From: Symsagittifera roscoffensis
Lineage: Eukaryota; Xenacoelomorpha; Acoela; Convolutidae
DNA: 64,000 nt
Direction of reading: 5' to 3'
Assembly: GCF_963678635.1 (NCBI RefSeq)
Contig: NC_087064.1
Coordinates: 47,663,346 to 47,727,345 of the forward strand
Both the position numbers and the translations under genes were made by a program. Of this stretch, positions 1 to 11,749 are shown piece after piece (within the stretch, counting starts at the first letter, position 1; each line of letters opens with the position of its first letter). Under the pieces are notes generated by a model. It saw only the letters and a list, made by a program, of their open reading frames with translations, was not told the origin of the DNA and searched no databases.

Positions 1-4
1 AGAT

Positions 5-616
5 ATGAATACTGCATCTAATCAAATGGCACTGGATGACCAATCACGACGATTAACACAATTCGTTATTGGAAATCATCAATACGAATTTATTAGTTTA
101 TTCTATGGCATATCCATAGGACCAGCAGCTTTCTCAGCTTTCATGAGCCAAATTTTTAGACTACTTGTACTCATTAAAAATGCAATCACATACTTAGACA
201 ATTTCTTTATGCAATCACAAACAAAAGATGAAATTTTCATAGTTCTAGAAAAAAATCACCAAATTTTACAGAACGAAAACATGAAAGCAGCCCCAGATAA
301 ATCACATGATTTCTTGACACGCGTAAAATTTCTTGGACACATCATAGAAAAAGATACTATAACCCCACTGAAATCACGAATTGATGCAATTCAAAAACTC
401 CAACCACCTACAAACAAAAAGAAAATCCAAGGTTTTCTTGGAATGTTAAATTTCTTAAATAAATACGTCTATAAAATGCAATTATATTTAAGACCATTCT
501 ATAACATTCCTGGACAGCAAAACAATTTTGAATGGACAACAGAACATCAAACACGATTTGAAGAAATAAAAAAAACTTCTCACCGAACAAATTTCAAACA
601 CAATCCCAGATCCTAA
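5..616 (+). pseudogene. Reverse transcriptase fragment, copy 1
   Basis: About 203 codons of RT from the first catalytic-Asp region to the thumb. The motif DMNTASNQMALDD corresponds to the usual D-K-S-G-Y region. FYGISIGPAAFSAFMS takes the place of the common FGLKNAPATF motif. The catalytic YxDD box reads YLDN, so the second aspartate is lost and this copy should be inactive. KFLGHIIEKDTI and FLGMLNFLNKYV are typical RT thumb and connection motifs. The frame breaks near 580, where the homologous second copy also shifts. It is a retroelement relic without cellular function. Confidence 0.85.
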
Positions 617-632
617 TCAATCAATTTATGCA

Positions 633-1086
633 ATGTGCGATGCTTCAAATTTTGGCATCGTTGCAGCATTATTACAATCCCACAATGGAACAAATAAAAT
701 GAATCTTAGATTAGCAAATTCTCGCTTATTGACACAAGCTGACTTACGACTCTTCACTCTTATGAGAGAATGCACAGCTATCATACACACTCTAACAGAA
801 TATGAATTTTTGACACTTGAATCAAAACATCCAACATTTTTATTTACAGACCACAAACCTATCATATTTCTTTTTACACAAAAATCAAATCCAAACCATT
901 TATAGAGTTTATAGATTTCAACTAATACTAATGAAATTTCCAAACTTACACATAGTATGGACAGCAGGAAAAAACCTTGCACTACCTGACACTCTTAGTA
1001 GAAATACACCATCTGAACTACTAACAAGGAAAACAACAGCTGAAACTTCACCACGATTAGAGTGTAAATATGCAGTAAAAAAGTGA
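633..1086 (+). pseudogene. RNase H fragment, copy 1
   Basis: RNase H domain of the same pol. MCDASNFGIVAALLQ carries the first catalytic Asp, MRECTAI the Glu region, and FTDHKP the third acidic motif. After a frameshift near 900 the frame 817-1086 gives WTAGKNLALPDTLSR, the conserved end of Ty3/gypsy RNase H. The domain would degrade the RNA strand during reverse transcription. The shift and the damaged upstream RT make it a pseudogene. Confidence 0.8.
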
Positions 1087-1657
1087 CATTGAACAATCAC
1101 AAATGAACAACCTACATCTTTTTCCACTCTATTTAGATTGAAAAAACAACCATTATGAAGTTGATCTATTAGGCACATCTACATTCAAGCCGATTCCATG
1201 TTCACATTAGATCAAAATTAATACTCACCAGAAACTACTTAAAAAACCACATAAAAAGGACACATTCCCTTTAGTAGAAAAAGAAAACCTAACGGAACGA
1301 AGAAATTTATCAGGACCGTTACCAAGCGAATCAAAATACACAATAAATCAAGTTTTTAATTTACATGAGCCACTTGACACCATACCCCTATCAAAAATAG
1401 AAGTAGAAAACATTTTCCTGCCAACAACAGAAAAAATCACAATAGAAATATTACAGAAATATCAAAACCTTGATCCCGTCATTAGACAGCTAAAATTATG
1501 GCGCAAATACAAAACTAAGCCAACCAAAGCTGATACCACAATCTTAGGAAACAAAACACTCCTTAGATACTTCAGAAAATTCAATAACACTACCATAAAT
1601 GAAAACACAGACATTTTAGAATATCAAACATCTAATTTTAAAGTACCATGACTCCCT
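1087..1657 (+). other. Spacer between RNase H and integrase, copy 1
   Basis: Decayed coding sequence of the connector between RNase H and the integrase zinc domain. It matches 5302-5904 in copy 2, and its latter part (1441-1630) matches 29450-29640 of the minus-strand element. It is interrupted by stops in every frame, so I give it no separate protein call. Confidence 0.6.
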
Positions 1658-2910
1658 TTGAGTATGATGTTATTAGCAATCAATACTTCACACACCTTAC
1701 ACACTAAAGGACATTCAGGATCAGAAAAAAAAACATATTCTAACTTTATTCAAAATTTTTATTTCCCAAATAGACCAATTTGGATCAAAATATTATGGAA
1801 TGATTGTATAATATGCCAATTAAATAAAACCTACCCAAATCAAAAACAAATTGCAGAAAAACAAGATTTCAAAGGACAAAGTCTATGTTTTAATCGCAGA
1901 ATATCATTTGACACAAAAGGGCCAATTTCACCATTCTCAGAAGGAAACTCATATATAATGGTATTTTTTGATGCATTTACACATCATGTAGTACTTAATC
2001 CAGTACCCCATTGTAATGTCTACTATGCATATACAACACTCTACGAACACTGGATAGCTAAATTCGGATTACCTGAAATACTAGTCACAGACAATGGGAC
2101 TGAATTTATTAATAATGAAATTATCACATTATTCCACTTATATAATATTAAACACAAACCACGTACATCTCATGCACCTCGGACAAATGGATTTGTCGAA
2201 GGTATGAACCGTTCATTACAAGAATACCTCAGATGTATCATAGATGGGAAGACTAGGAATATCACCATATGAAATGGTAATTAACCAAAAATCACGTAAA
2301 CCAAAAATGTTTACAGCAAACGCCAATAAAAATGCACGAGGTTATTGTCAACCAAACAAAGATTCAATTTGTTATAATTTATCATCACATACCCATAATG
2401 AAGATCACTTTCATCACACACAAACACATACCGAATGGATTTTAAAAAGAGATAAAAAACACAACAAAAATGACAAAAAAAAATTGCTGCAAAGGCAAAA
2501 CATAAATAACCAAATCAATCCACGCTTTAAACCAACAACAGATTTAAAAAATGGAACATTTGTTTTAATTCCCAACTTTACGACGCAGAAAGGAATTTCT
2601 AAAAAACTAAAACCACTCCGAAAAGGACCATACCAGGTAATTGACATACCACTGATGTCACATACAATTTAACTGACACAAATAAAGAATAAATTATTCA
2701 ACATCGAAACAACCTATTACCCTATTACCCAAAAGAATACGCACTCCGTGAATTAACACAATTATATTCTTTCACAGGTTTAGAAATTGTTCAAAACAAT
2801 TCAGAAAATGAATCGAATCAACACACTGATGAACAAATGAATTCAAAAACAGACCAACAAAAAGAACTCGTTCACCAAACATTCCCTTCCCCTAAACACC
2901 AGTCAATGAA
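1658..2910 (+). pseudogene. Integrase, copy 1, with GPY/F tail
   Basis: HTKGHSGSEK followed by CIICQL gives the HHCC zinc-binding domain. FDTKGP, VTDNGTEF and GFVEGMNRSLQEY supply the D, D and E residues with D35E spacing. The frame shifts near 2250-2270. The next frame carries SPYEMVINQKSRKP, then a lysine-rich stretch and LRKGPYQVID, the GPY/F module of Ty3/gypsy integrases. Another shift near 2660 leads into a tail with LPYYPKEYALRELTQ. All catalytic residues are kept but the chain is broken at least twice. This copy retains the C-terminal module that copy 2 has lost. Confidence 0.8.
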
Positions 2911-2929
2911 ATAGAGCAGAATCAAATAT

Positions 2930-3397
2930 TATTTTTACTTTCCAACTTGGAATGAAATCACGATTTTTCATCCAAAACCAATACTTTTGAAGACAGTCAT
3001 TAAGCTAGCAACAGTACAAGTCTCAACCTTAACAAACTACGGAATAATCCAAATTTTCCTTGTTCCCACTAAAACAATGAAACAAAACAAACTCTTAAAT
3101 AAACCATTTGAACAAACCTTCCACATCACAGATATAAAACACAATATCATCGGAATTCCATTCATCACTAAAGACATACCAACTATCAATATATTAGACA
3201 GCAAAATTAATATAAAAGATAAATATACAAGAATGCATAACACCGCTTTAGCATTCTTCCAAAGAATGAACAAACAACCACCTTTTTTTTCAAAATTTTA
3301 CCCTATTTATAATAAAGAAAGAAAACATCTTAAGCCACTCTCAGGATACATTTATGAATTTCCGATCATACAAGTTCACCAATATAACAAAAATTAA
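2930..3397 (+). pseudogene. Retropepsin-like protease remnant, copy 2
   Basis: The frame begins with a stretch reading PTWNEI, which aligns with the segment just after the active site of the minus-strand protease (31744-31962, DSGAE then PTWNEV). The Asp-Ser-Gly active site itself is missing, because the copy 1/copy 2 junction removed it. HNIIGIPFI near 3140-3170 corresponds to the C-terminal I-(I/L)-G motif of retropepsins. HLKPLSGYIYEF follows and is found again as HLGPITGHAYNF in the minus-strand element. It is non-functional as it stands. Confidence 0.6.
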
Positions 3398-3889
3398 AAC
3401 AGCAACATCTTTATATGTCTGACTTTGAATTTAGACCAACTCACAACTTTTTTAGATTAACAATTTCATCCATAAAATACATGAAAAACTCAAATTCTGA
3501 CATTATTTCTTTACAAGCTTACAATATTTCACAATATAAAAAACCCCATCTCTAGGACTCCTAGGATACTGAGAAACTAAAGTAACAAATTCTCCTGCAA
3601 AAAAACTAGCCTATAGAGTAAATAATATAATACAACTATTAGATATATATCAATCAACAATTCGTGACGAAGAATTAGTAAAAAAATTATTTAATAAGCA
3701 ACGAAAAAAGAAATACAGACAATTTAACAAAAACAGCTTACTTAAGACCAACATTCAAAATATCACAGTATATATAGAAGAACAACAAAAACTCTTAACA
3801 GTATTCAATTTTCATTACTCTCAAATAACACAGTATGAATTTGAAAATTTATACGATTTACTATTAAGATACCCAACAGTTTATGCCAC
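3398..3889 (+). other. Protease-RT linker, copy 2
   Basis: Stop-ridden sequence between the protease remnant and RT. Short open pieces are lysine- and asparagine-rich. YPTVYATSKFDVGKK near 3870-3910 leads into the RT N-terminus. I see no other gene here. Confidence 0.5.
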
Positions 3890-4807
3890 ATCTAAATTCG
3901 ACGTTGGAAAAAAAATTCATCACTACATTTACCTTTGAAACCTGATGCAGTTTTCAAAAAACAAAGAGCAAGCAAAGTACCAATCCACTTACATGACAAA
4001 GTAAATAGATTACTTGACATTCTAGAACAATATGAAGTCGTATCTCCTGTAAATAAAGAAGAACAGCCAAAAGGAAACACCTTTATCAACCCTGTTATCT
4101 TTTTAGCAAAAAGAGAATCACTAAAAGTAGTTCTAGACGCTAGATATCTCAATTCACTCATTGATGAATCTAAATGTAATTGGCCTATAGAACCAATTCA
4201 AGTAATTTTGACAAAAACAAACGGTAAATACTTTACAATCGCAGATATGAATAGTGCATCTAATCAAATGGCACTGGATGACCAATCACGACGATTAACA
4301 CAATTCGTTATTGGAAATTATCAATACGAATTTATTAGTTTATTCTATGGCATATCCATAGGACCAGCAGCTTTCTCAGCTTTCATGAGCAAAATTTTTG
4401 GACCACTTATACTCAATAAAAATGCAATCACATACTTAGACGATTTCTTTATGCAATCACAATTAAAAGATGAATTGTTCATAGTTCTAGAAAAATATCA
4501 ACAAATTTTACAGAACAAAAATATGAAAGCAGCCCCAGATAAATCACATTTTTTCTTGACACGGGTAAAATTTCTTGGACACATCATAGAAAAAGACACT
4601 ATAACCCCACTGAAATCACGAATTGATGCAATTCAAAAACTCCAACCACCTACAAACAAAAAGAAACTCCAAGATTTTCTTGGAATGTTAAATTTCTTAA
4701 ATAAGTACGTCTATAAAATGCAATTATATTTAAGACCATTCTATAACATTCCTAGACAACAAAACAATTTGAATGGACAACAGAACATCAAACACGATTT
4801 GAAGTAA
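3890..4807 (+). pseudogene. Reverse transcriptase, copy 2
   Basis: Best preserved RT of the window: an open frame of 290 codons from 3935, with N-terminal coding continuing upstream in another frame. KQRASKVPIHLHDKVNRLL matches the start of Ty3/gypsy RT. IADMNSASNQM holds the first catalytic Asp, YLDDFF near 4433-4450 is an intact YxDD box, and FLGHIIEKDTI and FLGMLNFLNKYV follow. The frame is lost near 4767 by one base relative to copy 1 and ends at 4807, before RNase H. The catalytic box is intact but no full polyprotein can be made. Confidence 0.87.
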
Positions 4808-4839
4808 TAAAAAAACTGCTCACCGAACAAATTTCAAAC

Positions 4840-5301
4840 ACAATGCCAGATCCTAATCAACCATTTTGAGCGATGTGCGTTGCTTCAAATTTTGGCATCG
4901 GTGCAGCATTATTACAATCCCACAATGGAACAAATAAAATGAATCTTAGATAAGCAAATTCTCGCTTATTGACACAAACTGACTTACGACTCTTTACTCT
5001 CATGAGAGAATGCACAGCTATCATACACACTCTAACAGAATTTGAATTTTTGATACTTGAATCAAAACATCCAACAGTTTTATTTACAGACCACGAACAA
5101 AAAGCAAATCCAAACCATAGAGTTTATAGATTTCAATTAATCCTAATGAAATTTCCAAACTTACACATAGTATGGACAGCAGAAATAATCCTTGCACTAC
5201 CTGACACTCTTAGCAGAAAAACACCACCTGAACTACTAACAAGGAAAAAAACAGTTGAAATACCACAAAATACAAAATTTTATCTCGCTAACTTAAGATG
5301 A
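4840..5301 (+). pseudogene. RNase H fragment, copy 2
   Basis: The same domain as at 633-1086. ASNFGIGAALLQ is preceded by MCV, so the catalytic Asp of the usual CDAS is changed to Val. A stop lies near 4950. The frame 4969-5301 carries MRECTAI, FTDHEQ (the usual K-P is altered) and ALPDTLSR. It is more damaged than copy 1 at the first catalytic residue. Confidence 0.75.
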
Positions 5302-5904
5302 AACTTCACCACAATTAGAGTGTAAATATGCAGTAAAAACTGACATATAACAATCACAAATAAACAACCTACAACATTTTCCACACTATTTAGATTTTCA
5401 AAATAACCATTATGAAGTTGATCTATTAGGCACATCTACACTCAAGCCGATTCCATATTCACTTTGAATCAAAAATAAAACTCAACAGAAACTACTTAAA
5501 AAAAAGACCCATTCCCTTTAATAGAAAAATAAAACCTAACGGAACGAATAAATTTATCAGGTCCGTTACCAAGCGAATCAAATTACACGATAAATCAAGT
5601 TTTTAATTTACATGAGCCATTTGACACCATACCCTTATCAAAAATAGAAGTAGAAAACATTTTCCTACCAACAACAGAAAAAATCACACTAGAAATATTA
5701 CAGAAATATCAAAACCTTGATCCCGTCATCAGACAGCTAAAATCATGGCACAAATACAAAACTAAGCCAACCAAAGCTGATACCACAATCTTAGGAAACA
5801 AAACACTCCTTAGATACTTCAGAAAATTCAATAACACTACCATAAATGACAACACAGGCATTTTAGAATATCAAACACCTGATTTTAAAGTACCATGACT
5901 CCCT
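5302..5904 (+). other. Spacer between RNase H and integrase, copy 2
   Basis: Homologous to 1087-1657, with small deletions. It is the decayed connector region and I see no separate gene. Confidence 0.6.
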
Positions 5905-6492
5905 TTGAGTATGATGTTATTAGCATTCAATACTTCACACACCTTACACACTAAAGGACATTCAGGATCAGAAAAAACATTTTCTAACCTTATCCAAAAT
6001 CTTTATTTCCCAAATGCACCAATTTGGATCAAAGTAATATGGAATGATTGTATAACATGCCAATTGAAAAAAACCTACCCAAATCAAAAACAAATCGCAG
6101 AAAAACAAGATTTCAAAGGAGAAAGTCTACATTTTAATCACACAAAAACATTTGACACAAAAGGACCAATTTCACCATCCTCAGAAGGAAACTCATATAT
6201 AATGGTAATTTTTGATGCATTTACTCATTATGTAGTACTTAATCCAGTACCCCATTGTAATATCTACTATGCATATACAACACTCTACGAACACTCGATA
6301 GCTAAATTCGGATTACCCGAAATACTAGTCACAGACAATGGCACTGAATTTATTAATAATGAAATTATCACATTATACCACTTATATAATATTAAACACA
6401 AACCACGTACCTCTCATGCACCTTGGACAAATGAATTAGTCGAAGGTATGAACCGTTTATTACAAGAATACTTCAGATGTATCATAAAATGA
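5905..6492 (+). pseudogene. Integrase core, copy 2
   Basis: One open frame of 195 codons with the zinc domain (HTKGHSGSEK then CITCQL), FDTKGPISP, VTDNGTEFINNE and ELVEGMNRLLQEY. Counting from the Asp of TDNG to the Glu of VEG gives 35 intervening residues, so the D,D(35)E triad is complete. The frame stops at 6492, before the C-terminal domain. The sequence after 6680 jumps to the proline/serine-rich pre-envelope region, so the GPY/F module seen in copy 1 is deleted here. Confidence 0.8.
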
Positions 6493-6571
6493 ATTGATAC
6501 ACGATATACTGAATGGTCAAAAGATGTAAAATTATTTCCCTTATCATATAATTCACAAATTCACAAAAAAA

Positions 6572-7180
6572 GTGTTTACAGCAAACGCCAATAAAAATGC
6601 ACAAAGTTATTGTCAACCAAACAAAGGTTCAATTTCAAATAATTTACCATCACACACCCATGATGAAGATCACTTTCATCACTCACAAACTTCAAAACTA
6701 GCGTTCGGTTTACCTTTAAGCGAACCGCAATACGAACCAACATATAACATCTACCTACAACTACAACAAGATCTTAAGAGAGTAAGACACATCAGCCAAA
6801 ACCAAAACACACTCGAAATAAATAGACAAATAATAAATCCAAGACGAAATACAAATTTTCAAACTCCCAGAGTTCAATTAAATATATCTCAATCGCCAAC
6901 ATCAAATCCCTTATACCTTTCTAGTAGCACACTATCAGATACACCTCCAACTGCTTCACAACAAAGCATTTCAAATATTCCATCAGATTACATAGGTTCA
7001 ACCCCCACATCAGAACAAATTAGAGAAAACCCTTTTAATCCCCCAACAGCCACAGAACGTCTTCCATATTGGGTAACTCACAAATACCCTCACGGTGAAC
7101 CAAATTTATCAAGCAACCCAAGTGAAATTTCATTCGATACAACACTATCCACATTACCAGAAACACATTCCCTTACCTGA
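6572..7180 (+). pseudogene. Pro/Ser/Thr-rich ORF between integrase and envelope
   Basis: Open frame of 202 codons. Its first part (MFTANANKNA) is homologous to the post-catalytic integrase region of copy 1. After a deletion near 6690 it continues as a Pro-, Ser-, Thr- and Asn-rich low-complexity chain with YLQLQQDLK. The same YLQL..DL pattern occurs in the minus-strand element at about 29000-29040, so this segment belongs to the family rather than being chance open sequence. I do not recognise a domain. It could be a pol tail, a pre-envelope leader or a structural spacer. Confidence 0.5.
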
Positions 7181-7629
7181 ACACCTTCATTAAGTCAAAT
7201 ATCACCATCAAAGTTTCCTCTAAATTTTTCTTACAAATCTTGATTCACGATATCAGGAACAACCATCTCATAATATGACACTACAATTAGATTAAAATAC
7301 ATTCGTAGCATCCCCACAAATATTTGGTCAACATCAAGAAAGTAGTAGACTACACAACTGGGCACTAAAAAGATCAAAATATTGACACGATATCCACAAA
7401 GATATACAAGAACATAACATCCAAATACTACAACAAAGCAGTCTCACTAAAATTCGAACTTACAGTAAGATTAAATAACATTGTTCAACACCCATTTCCA
7501 TTAGAACCCCCAAATATTACAGCTCAATCTTTAACTCCTCCATCAATAACAACAGAAATAATATATAAATACGATAGAAATACAAAAAAGACAATCGGAT
7601 ATATAACTTGTTATAACACATACTCAGGA
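7181..7629 (+). pseudogene. Decayed pre-envelope segment
   Basis: Translations contain SRLHNWALK and HDIHKDIQE, which match LHNWALNN and HDIHKNIQE in the minus-strand frame 27096-27620. Several stops interrupt it. It is a family-specific segment ahead of the envelope; function unknown. Confidence 0.5.
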
Positions 7630-9772
7630 TTATCATACACATGGATAATCTAAAATTATTCACATTTCAACACCTTCTTTTTCTCATTTTTTTCGAACCA
7701 AACCAAAATCCTTCTCCTCGCACAGGACCTCAGGTTTTATTAGTAACACTTTACGATTGTGAAGAAAACGAACTAAAAAACATTACACAAATATGCTATA
7801 AATCAAGTAACACAATGTGAATCCGAACCACAAGCTATAGAAACCACAAATGTAATAGCTACACTATACTCAAAAGCCCGAGCACCAACACTGAGAGGAT
7901 ATAAACTTACAGCAACATTTTCCGAAAAGAAAGTACATTGTTCACAAGTTTCAAGCGAAAATAAAAACAGACTAGACCATTAATATTTTTACCAAAGTAA
8001 CATCGAAAGCTGATTTTATTCCAGCCCTCAAGACTGAAAAAAAAACTAAAACGACTTAACCTTACACCAAATATGGGTACAAACAGAAAACTTGTAAATT
8101 TTCAAGTTTTCCCAGACGTAGCACAACAAGCCGAGCTTGAAAAACACCAAGGTCACATAAGAATAGATACAAAATTCTCTTTCCATGGACCAAACGGAAA
8201 ATTAACATACGATTTTCATGATAAAAATTGGATACCACACATTGGAATAAATAATTTCTCAAATTGCAAAGCAGACACAAAAAATAAAAGTTACCAAGAG
8301 GTAATGTTTTTCGATTGGAAAATACAACTTGAAAAAGTACAACTTACACGCGACTTAAAAGACGATACAATTCTTTATCAAGGAATTTGACTCCCTTGCA
8401 AAAACTACCAAGGATATTGCAATCCTACAACACGCACACAAGCAACCATTGTATGCCTCCCCGAAGAAACCTGTAAAGTTTTTCAAGTAGCAAAATTACA
8501 CGCTAGAATGATTAAATTTCAACAAAAATATTTTATTGAATCAATTCTATATGAAGATATAAACCCTGGCCAGATCAGAACCACAAATCATCAATTTAGA
8601 AATGTTCACAACATAGAAAATAATTTAACACGATTTCAAATATACCCAAAAACAGAACTTGCATGTAAATACAACAAGCCAACTTACAAAACACAGTATT
8701 CAGAAATCCTTGTCAAATACGAAAATGGTTTCGACATGAACACAAGAAATTTAATCGTACACCCTATGGCCACATCTCACTCATTCACTCATGAAAATTC
8801 CTACGTTTCTGTAAAATTTCAGAAAAACGCAGGACGAATCGGTGGAAAATTAAAACCACAAGACACAGAGAGTATACGATTACAAGAACTATAAGTTATG
8901 AACAGCACACATTTTGGCGCAATTCACTATGATATACATTTAGACATGAAATTAGACTACACAATAAGCAGAATTTTTCAAGAAATGTCATTATCAGAAC
9001 TAGAAACACTACATCAACTATGTGAACTTGAAAGAATACAAATTCTACAGTCACTAGCACTAGCAGTTCTAAAATACCATATGCAGGATATGTACTATCC
9101 GGAAATTGATCAAACTTCATTGATTATGAAGGAAGCATTTTATGGTATTACACTTGTACCAAAAAAGTATCACTTTTTTATACTTTTCCCAAGAAAAACG
9201 ATGTTATAAAAGAATCCCAATATTTTACAAAAATAAGGTCTATTTTGTTGTTTCATTTTCAAGAAGAATTTCTTTTTGGGATACAGCAGTCCCATTTGGA
9301 TCAGAAAATAGCCACAATGTTGTACAATTGAATCCAGACGAAGATAAATACTATATACTCACACCATATCCAACACTAATGCCACCACTAAAAAAGTTTT
9401 CACTCGAAAGTATTAGAGCTATTGCTCGAAACCCAAATATCGATTTACAATCGATTGGCATCTATTCAAAATCAGACATACAGCACCACATACATACAAA
9501 ACATTTTCAAGAACTGCTTACAAAAATGGACACTATACAACGACAATCAATAGATCAAAATTTACGTAAACTTGCAGAAACAGCAGGATTTTCAGATATT
9601 TATGTACAAGTTTACTTTTAAAGATATTTTAAAGATATTAAAGATTATATTTATTTAAACGGCGAAAAATGTCGAACACAAGATATATCACCAATCAACA
9701 TTTTTAATTTTTGTAAATTTCAAAAACGAACTTTTATCCTTTCTAGGATGGCCCTTTTACATCTTAGAAAGA
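7630..9772 (+). pseudogene. Envelope-like glycoprotein ectodomain (broken)
   Basis: Several frames in sequence (open pieces 8073-8390, 8508-8894, 8898-9209, 9142-9621) form what looks like a surface glycoprotein between pol and the 3' end. The N-terminal part near 7740-7770 reads LYDCEENE, matching HYDCEDD in the minus-strand copy. A cysteine-rich stretch (CKNYQGYC, then CLPEETCKVFQVAKLHAR) spans about 8398-8510. A helical, Leu/Glu-rich segment (LSELETLHQLCELERIQIL) lies near 8990-9060. Four or more stops or shifts break it. Env genes at this position are known in gypsy-like elements. Its class is discussed in the findings and is not certain. Confidence 0.6.
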
Positions 9773-10576
9773 TTGACTATGTTATACGCAGGGTTTAATT
9801 TTATTGAATTTATTTTCTTTTTATTAAAAGGAATTTTTAACACATGTGCAATCCACACACAAGTAAATAGACAAGCAGGCGTAGCACGCATATGTTTTGC
9901 AGGATTTTCTGGAATATTTTCCACATCCATAAATAAAACACTTTTAGAGGCTCAAATAAAAGAATACAATACAAAATTATCAACTACACCAAAAACATAT
10001 GACGGATCACAACACAACACAAACACATTACCCACAGCACCACAACTACCAAGTCTAAATAGAAATCATCCATTATCACTAGTACCACGAAATTTTAGAA
10101 ATTTAGCACTCGTAAATTTTGCAAATTCAAAACCAAATCATATACAAAGCCCAATTCATCACATTGTAAATCAACAATCTCAAAATGACAATACATATGA
10201 AAAAATAATCGAACAACCACATACAACAAATTTTCAATCTCAAAACAATCATTTTTTAGCTCGCGATGATCCGACAAATTGGATCCCTTCACCGTTCAAT
10301 TTCCCATCCAGCCAATCTCCAAAGCCCAATTCCCATCATCCCACATCGCCACCTGAATCACCGCATATTAACACATCATCCGGCATGGATTCTGACGCTA
10401 ACTCAGATATCACAGTTTTTAATACAATTTCCCAATTTAATAATTCAGACAGAAACCCCGGACGAATTCGCAAACTCCGAACCCAGCCCATCAACATTTT
10501 CTCAACCCCCTTTGACCCATTCACGCAAAATCCCAAATTGAATCCCCCTCTACCATCTCTCGTATTTCCCAAGTAA
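9773..10576 (+). pseudogene. Envelope membrane anchor and long low-complexity tail
   Basis: Open frame of 267 codons. Its first 50 residues contain a strongly hydrophobic stretch (FNFIEFIFFLLKGIF, then ICFAGFSGIFSTSI), consistent with a C-terminal transmembrane anchor. About 200 residues rich in Asn, Pro, Ser, His and Gln follow, as expected of an unstructured cytoplasmic tail. The anchor has a counterpart on the minus strand at about 25140-25330. It probably was the 3' end of the envelope gene at 7630-9772, separated now by a frame break near 9620-9770. Confidence 0.5.
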
Positions 10577-11041
10577 CCCCGACATACTCCCCTTTTTACC
10601 AATGAAAGATCCAACAACAATTCCCCAGAAACCACGCAAATCTCATCTGAACTAAATATTCTAATAACACTACAACAACAAATACAACACCCTCATACCC
10701 TAATCATTCACCAATTATGGTCAACCATAACATCGTGAAACCCACCAAATCCTACACCCTCTTCAGATTATACCCCTTTTTTAGCCCAATCCTCAACATC
10801 AATCCAATCATCATCCATTACTAACCGTGCATATAGAACATTCAAAAGTAAATTCTCTAATCACCCTTTCCCTCCAAACCCGGAACAGCACCGATTATGT
10901 AAATTACTCTGATCATACTAATACTCCCAAATTTCTCCAAATTTCCTACCCCTTTTTCCCGAATGTATCATCAGTCACTCCAACCCTCACACTGAAGAAC
11001 CCCAATATGTCGATGAGCATGTACTAATCCCCACACTTAAC
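10577..11041 (+). other. Low-complexity spacer before the 3' ORFs
   Basis: Pro/Ser/Thr/Asn-coding low-complexity sequence with stops in all frames. The longest open piece is 10827-11027 (66 codons). It is probably a decayed continuation of the tail. Nothing else is recognised. Confidence 0.4.
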
Positions 11042-11749
11042 TTGACATCATTTTATCATTTCTCAAACCCACTTTGCATACCACTAATTAAAACACCTCA
11101 CCAAGCAGAAAAAAGCAAAATTGACCTTTTTAGACTAACTACAGCACTACCACCTAGACAATTTACGCATAGAGGATATAAAAAACTATTAAAGATTTTC
11201 TCCCCACCCCGAGCTAATGAATATTCCATCAAATACTATGACCACAATATCATCAGACCTAACCAAGATCAATTCCTCGACGAAGATAAGTTCGCTAAAC
11301 AGCAACTAACCGAAAATTTTTTCATCCGAACACCCTACATCTTTACACTCAGCTCAATGGATAAAAAGCACGATCACATCATTGCCAAAGCACTGATCGA
11401 CATCCAAGCTTATGAATCAATTAACGATAAATTTGAAACGTTTTCATTAACCTTCCACTTCCTCACTCCAAAAGAACGCGATTTCCACTGTTCACACGAC
11501 ATCATGTTGAGAACTAAACAAACGCATACTTACACTTACTATAGATTCATTCAAAATAATTTTAATTTGCTTACACCATCACGACAACCCCACCATCGAT
11601 TTCAATTTATTAATTCTAAGTACACATCACCATTTTTTCTAAATTTCACCCACTGCATCAAAAATAGTAACTTCCAAGGCATCCTCAGAAATTACGACTC
11701 AATAACCCAAATATATATAATTTGTCCACTCACAAGACCTTTAATGTAG
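11042..11749 (+). CDS. 3' accessory ORF, upstream part (unknown)
   Basis: Open frame of 235 codons downstream of the envelope, where simple gypsy elements have no gene. Seen features are FRLTTALPPRQFTHRGYKK, FLTPKERDFHCSHDIMLRTKQ and a C-terminal ILRNYDS. The last is found again as ILRNYDH in the minus-strand element at about 24180-24200. No signal peptide, zinc motif or catalytic motif is evident. It overlaps the next frame by 28 bases. Persistence in two diverged copies argues for a real gene of this family. I do not recognise the family. The chosen start is the first in-frame initiator-like codon; a true ATG start is not established. Confidence 0.45.
   Translation: MTSFYHFSNPLCIPLIKTPHQAEKSKIDLFRLTTALPPRQFTHRGYKKLLKIFSPPRANEYSIKYYDHNIIRPNQDQFLDEDKFAKQQLTENFFIRTPYIFTLSSMDKKHDHIIAKALIDIQAYESINDKFETFSLTFHFLTPKERDFHCSHDIMLRTKQTHTYTYYRFIQNNFNLLTPSRQPHHRFQFINSKYTSPFFLNFTHCIKNSNFQGILRNYDSITQIYIICPLTRPLM

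Larger units (their letters stand above)
1..2910 (+). mobile_element. Ty3/gypsy-type retroelement, pol copy 1 (cut by window edge)
   Basis: This is a reverse transcriptase, RNase H and integrase block in the order typical of Ty3/gypsy elements. It is broken by several frameshifts. A second, closely similar block follows directly at 2940-6650, so two pol copies sit in tandem. By eye the RT parts align without gaps at well over 90 percent identity. No LTR is seen at the left because the element begins outside the window. The junction with the second copy lies around 2910-2945, where integrase-tail coding sequence changes into protease-like sequence. Confidence 0.85.
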
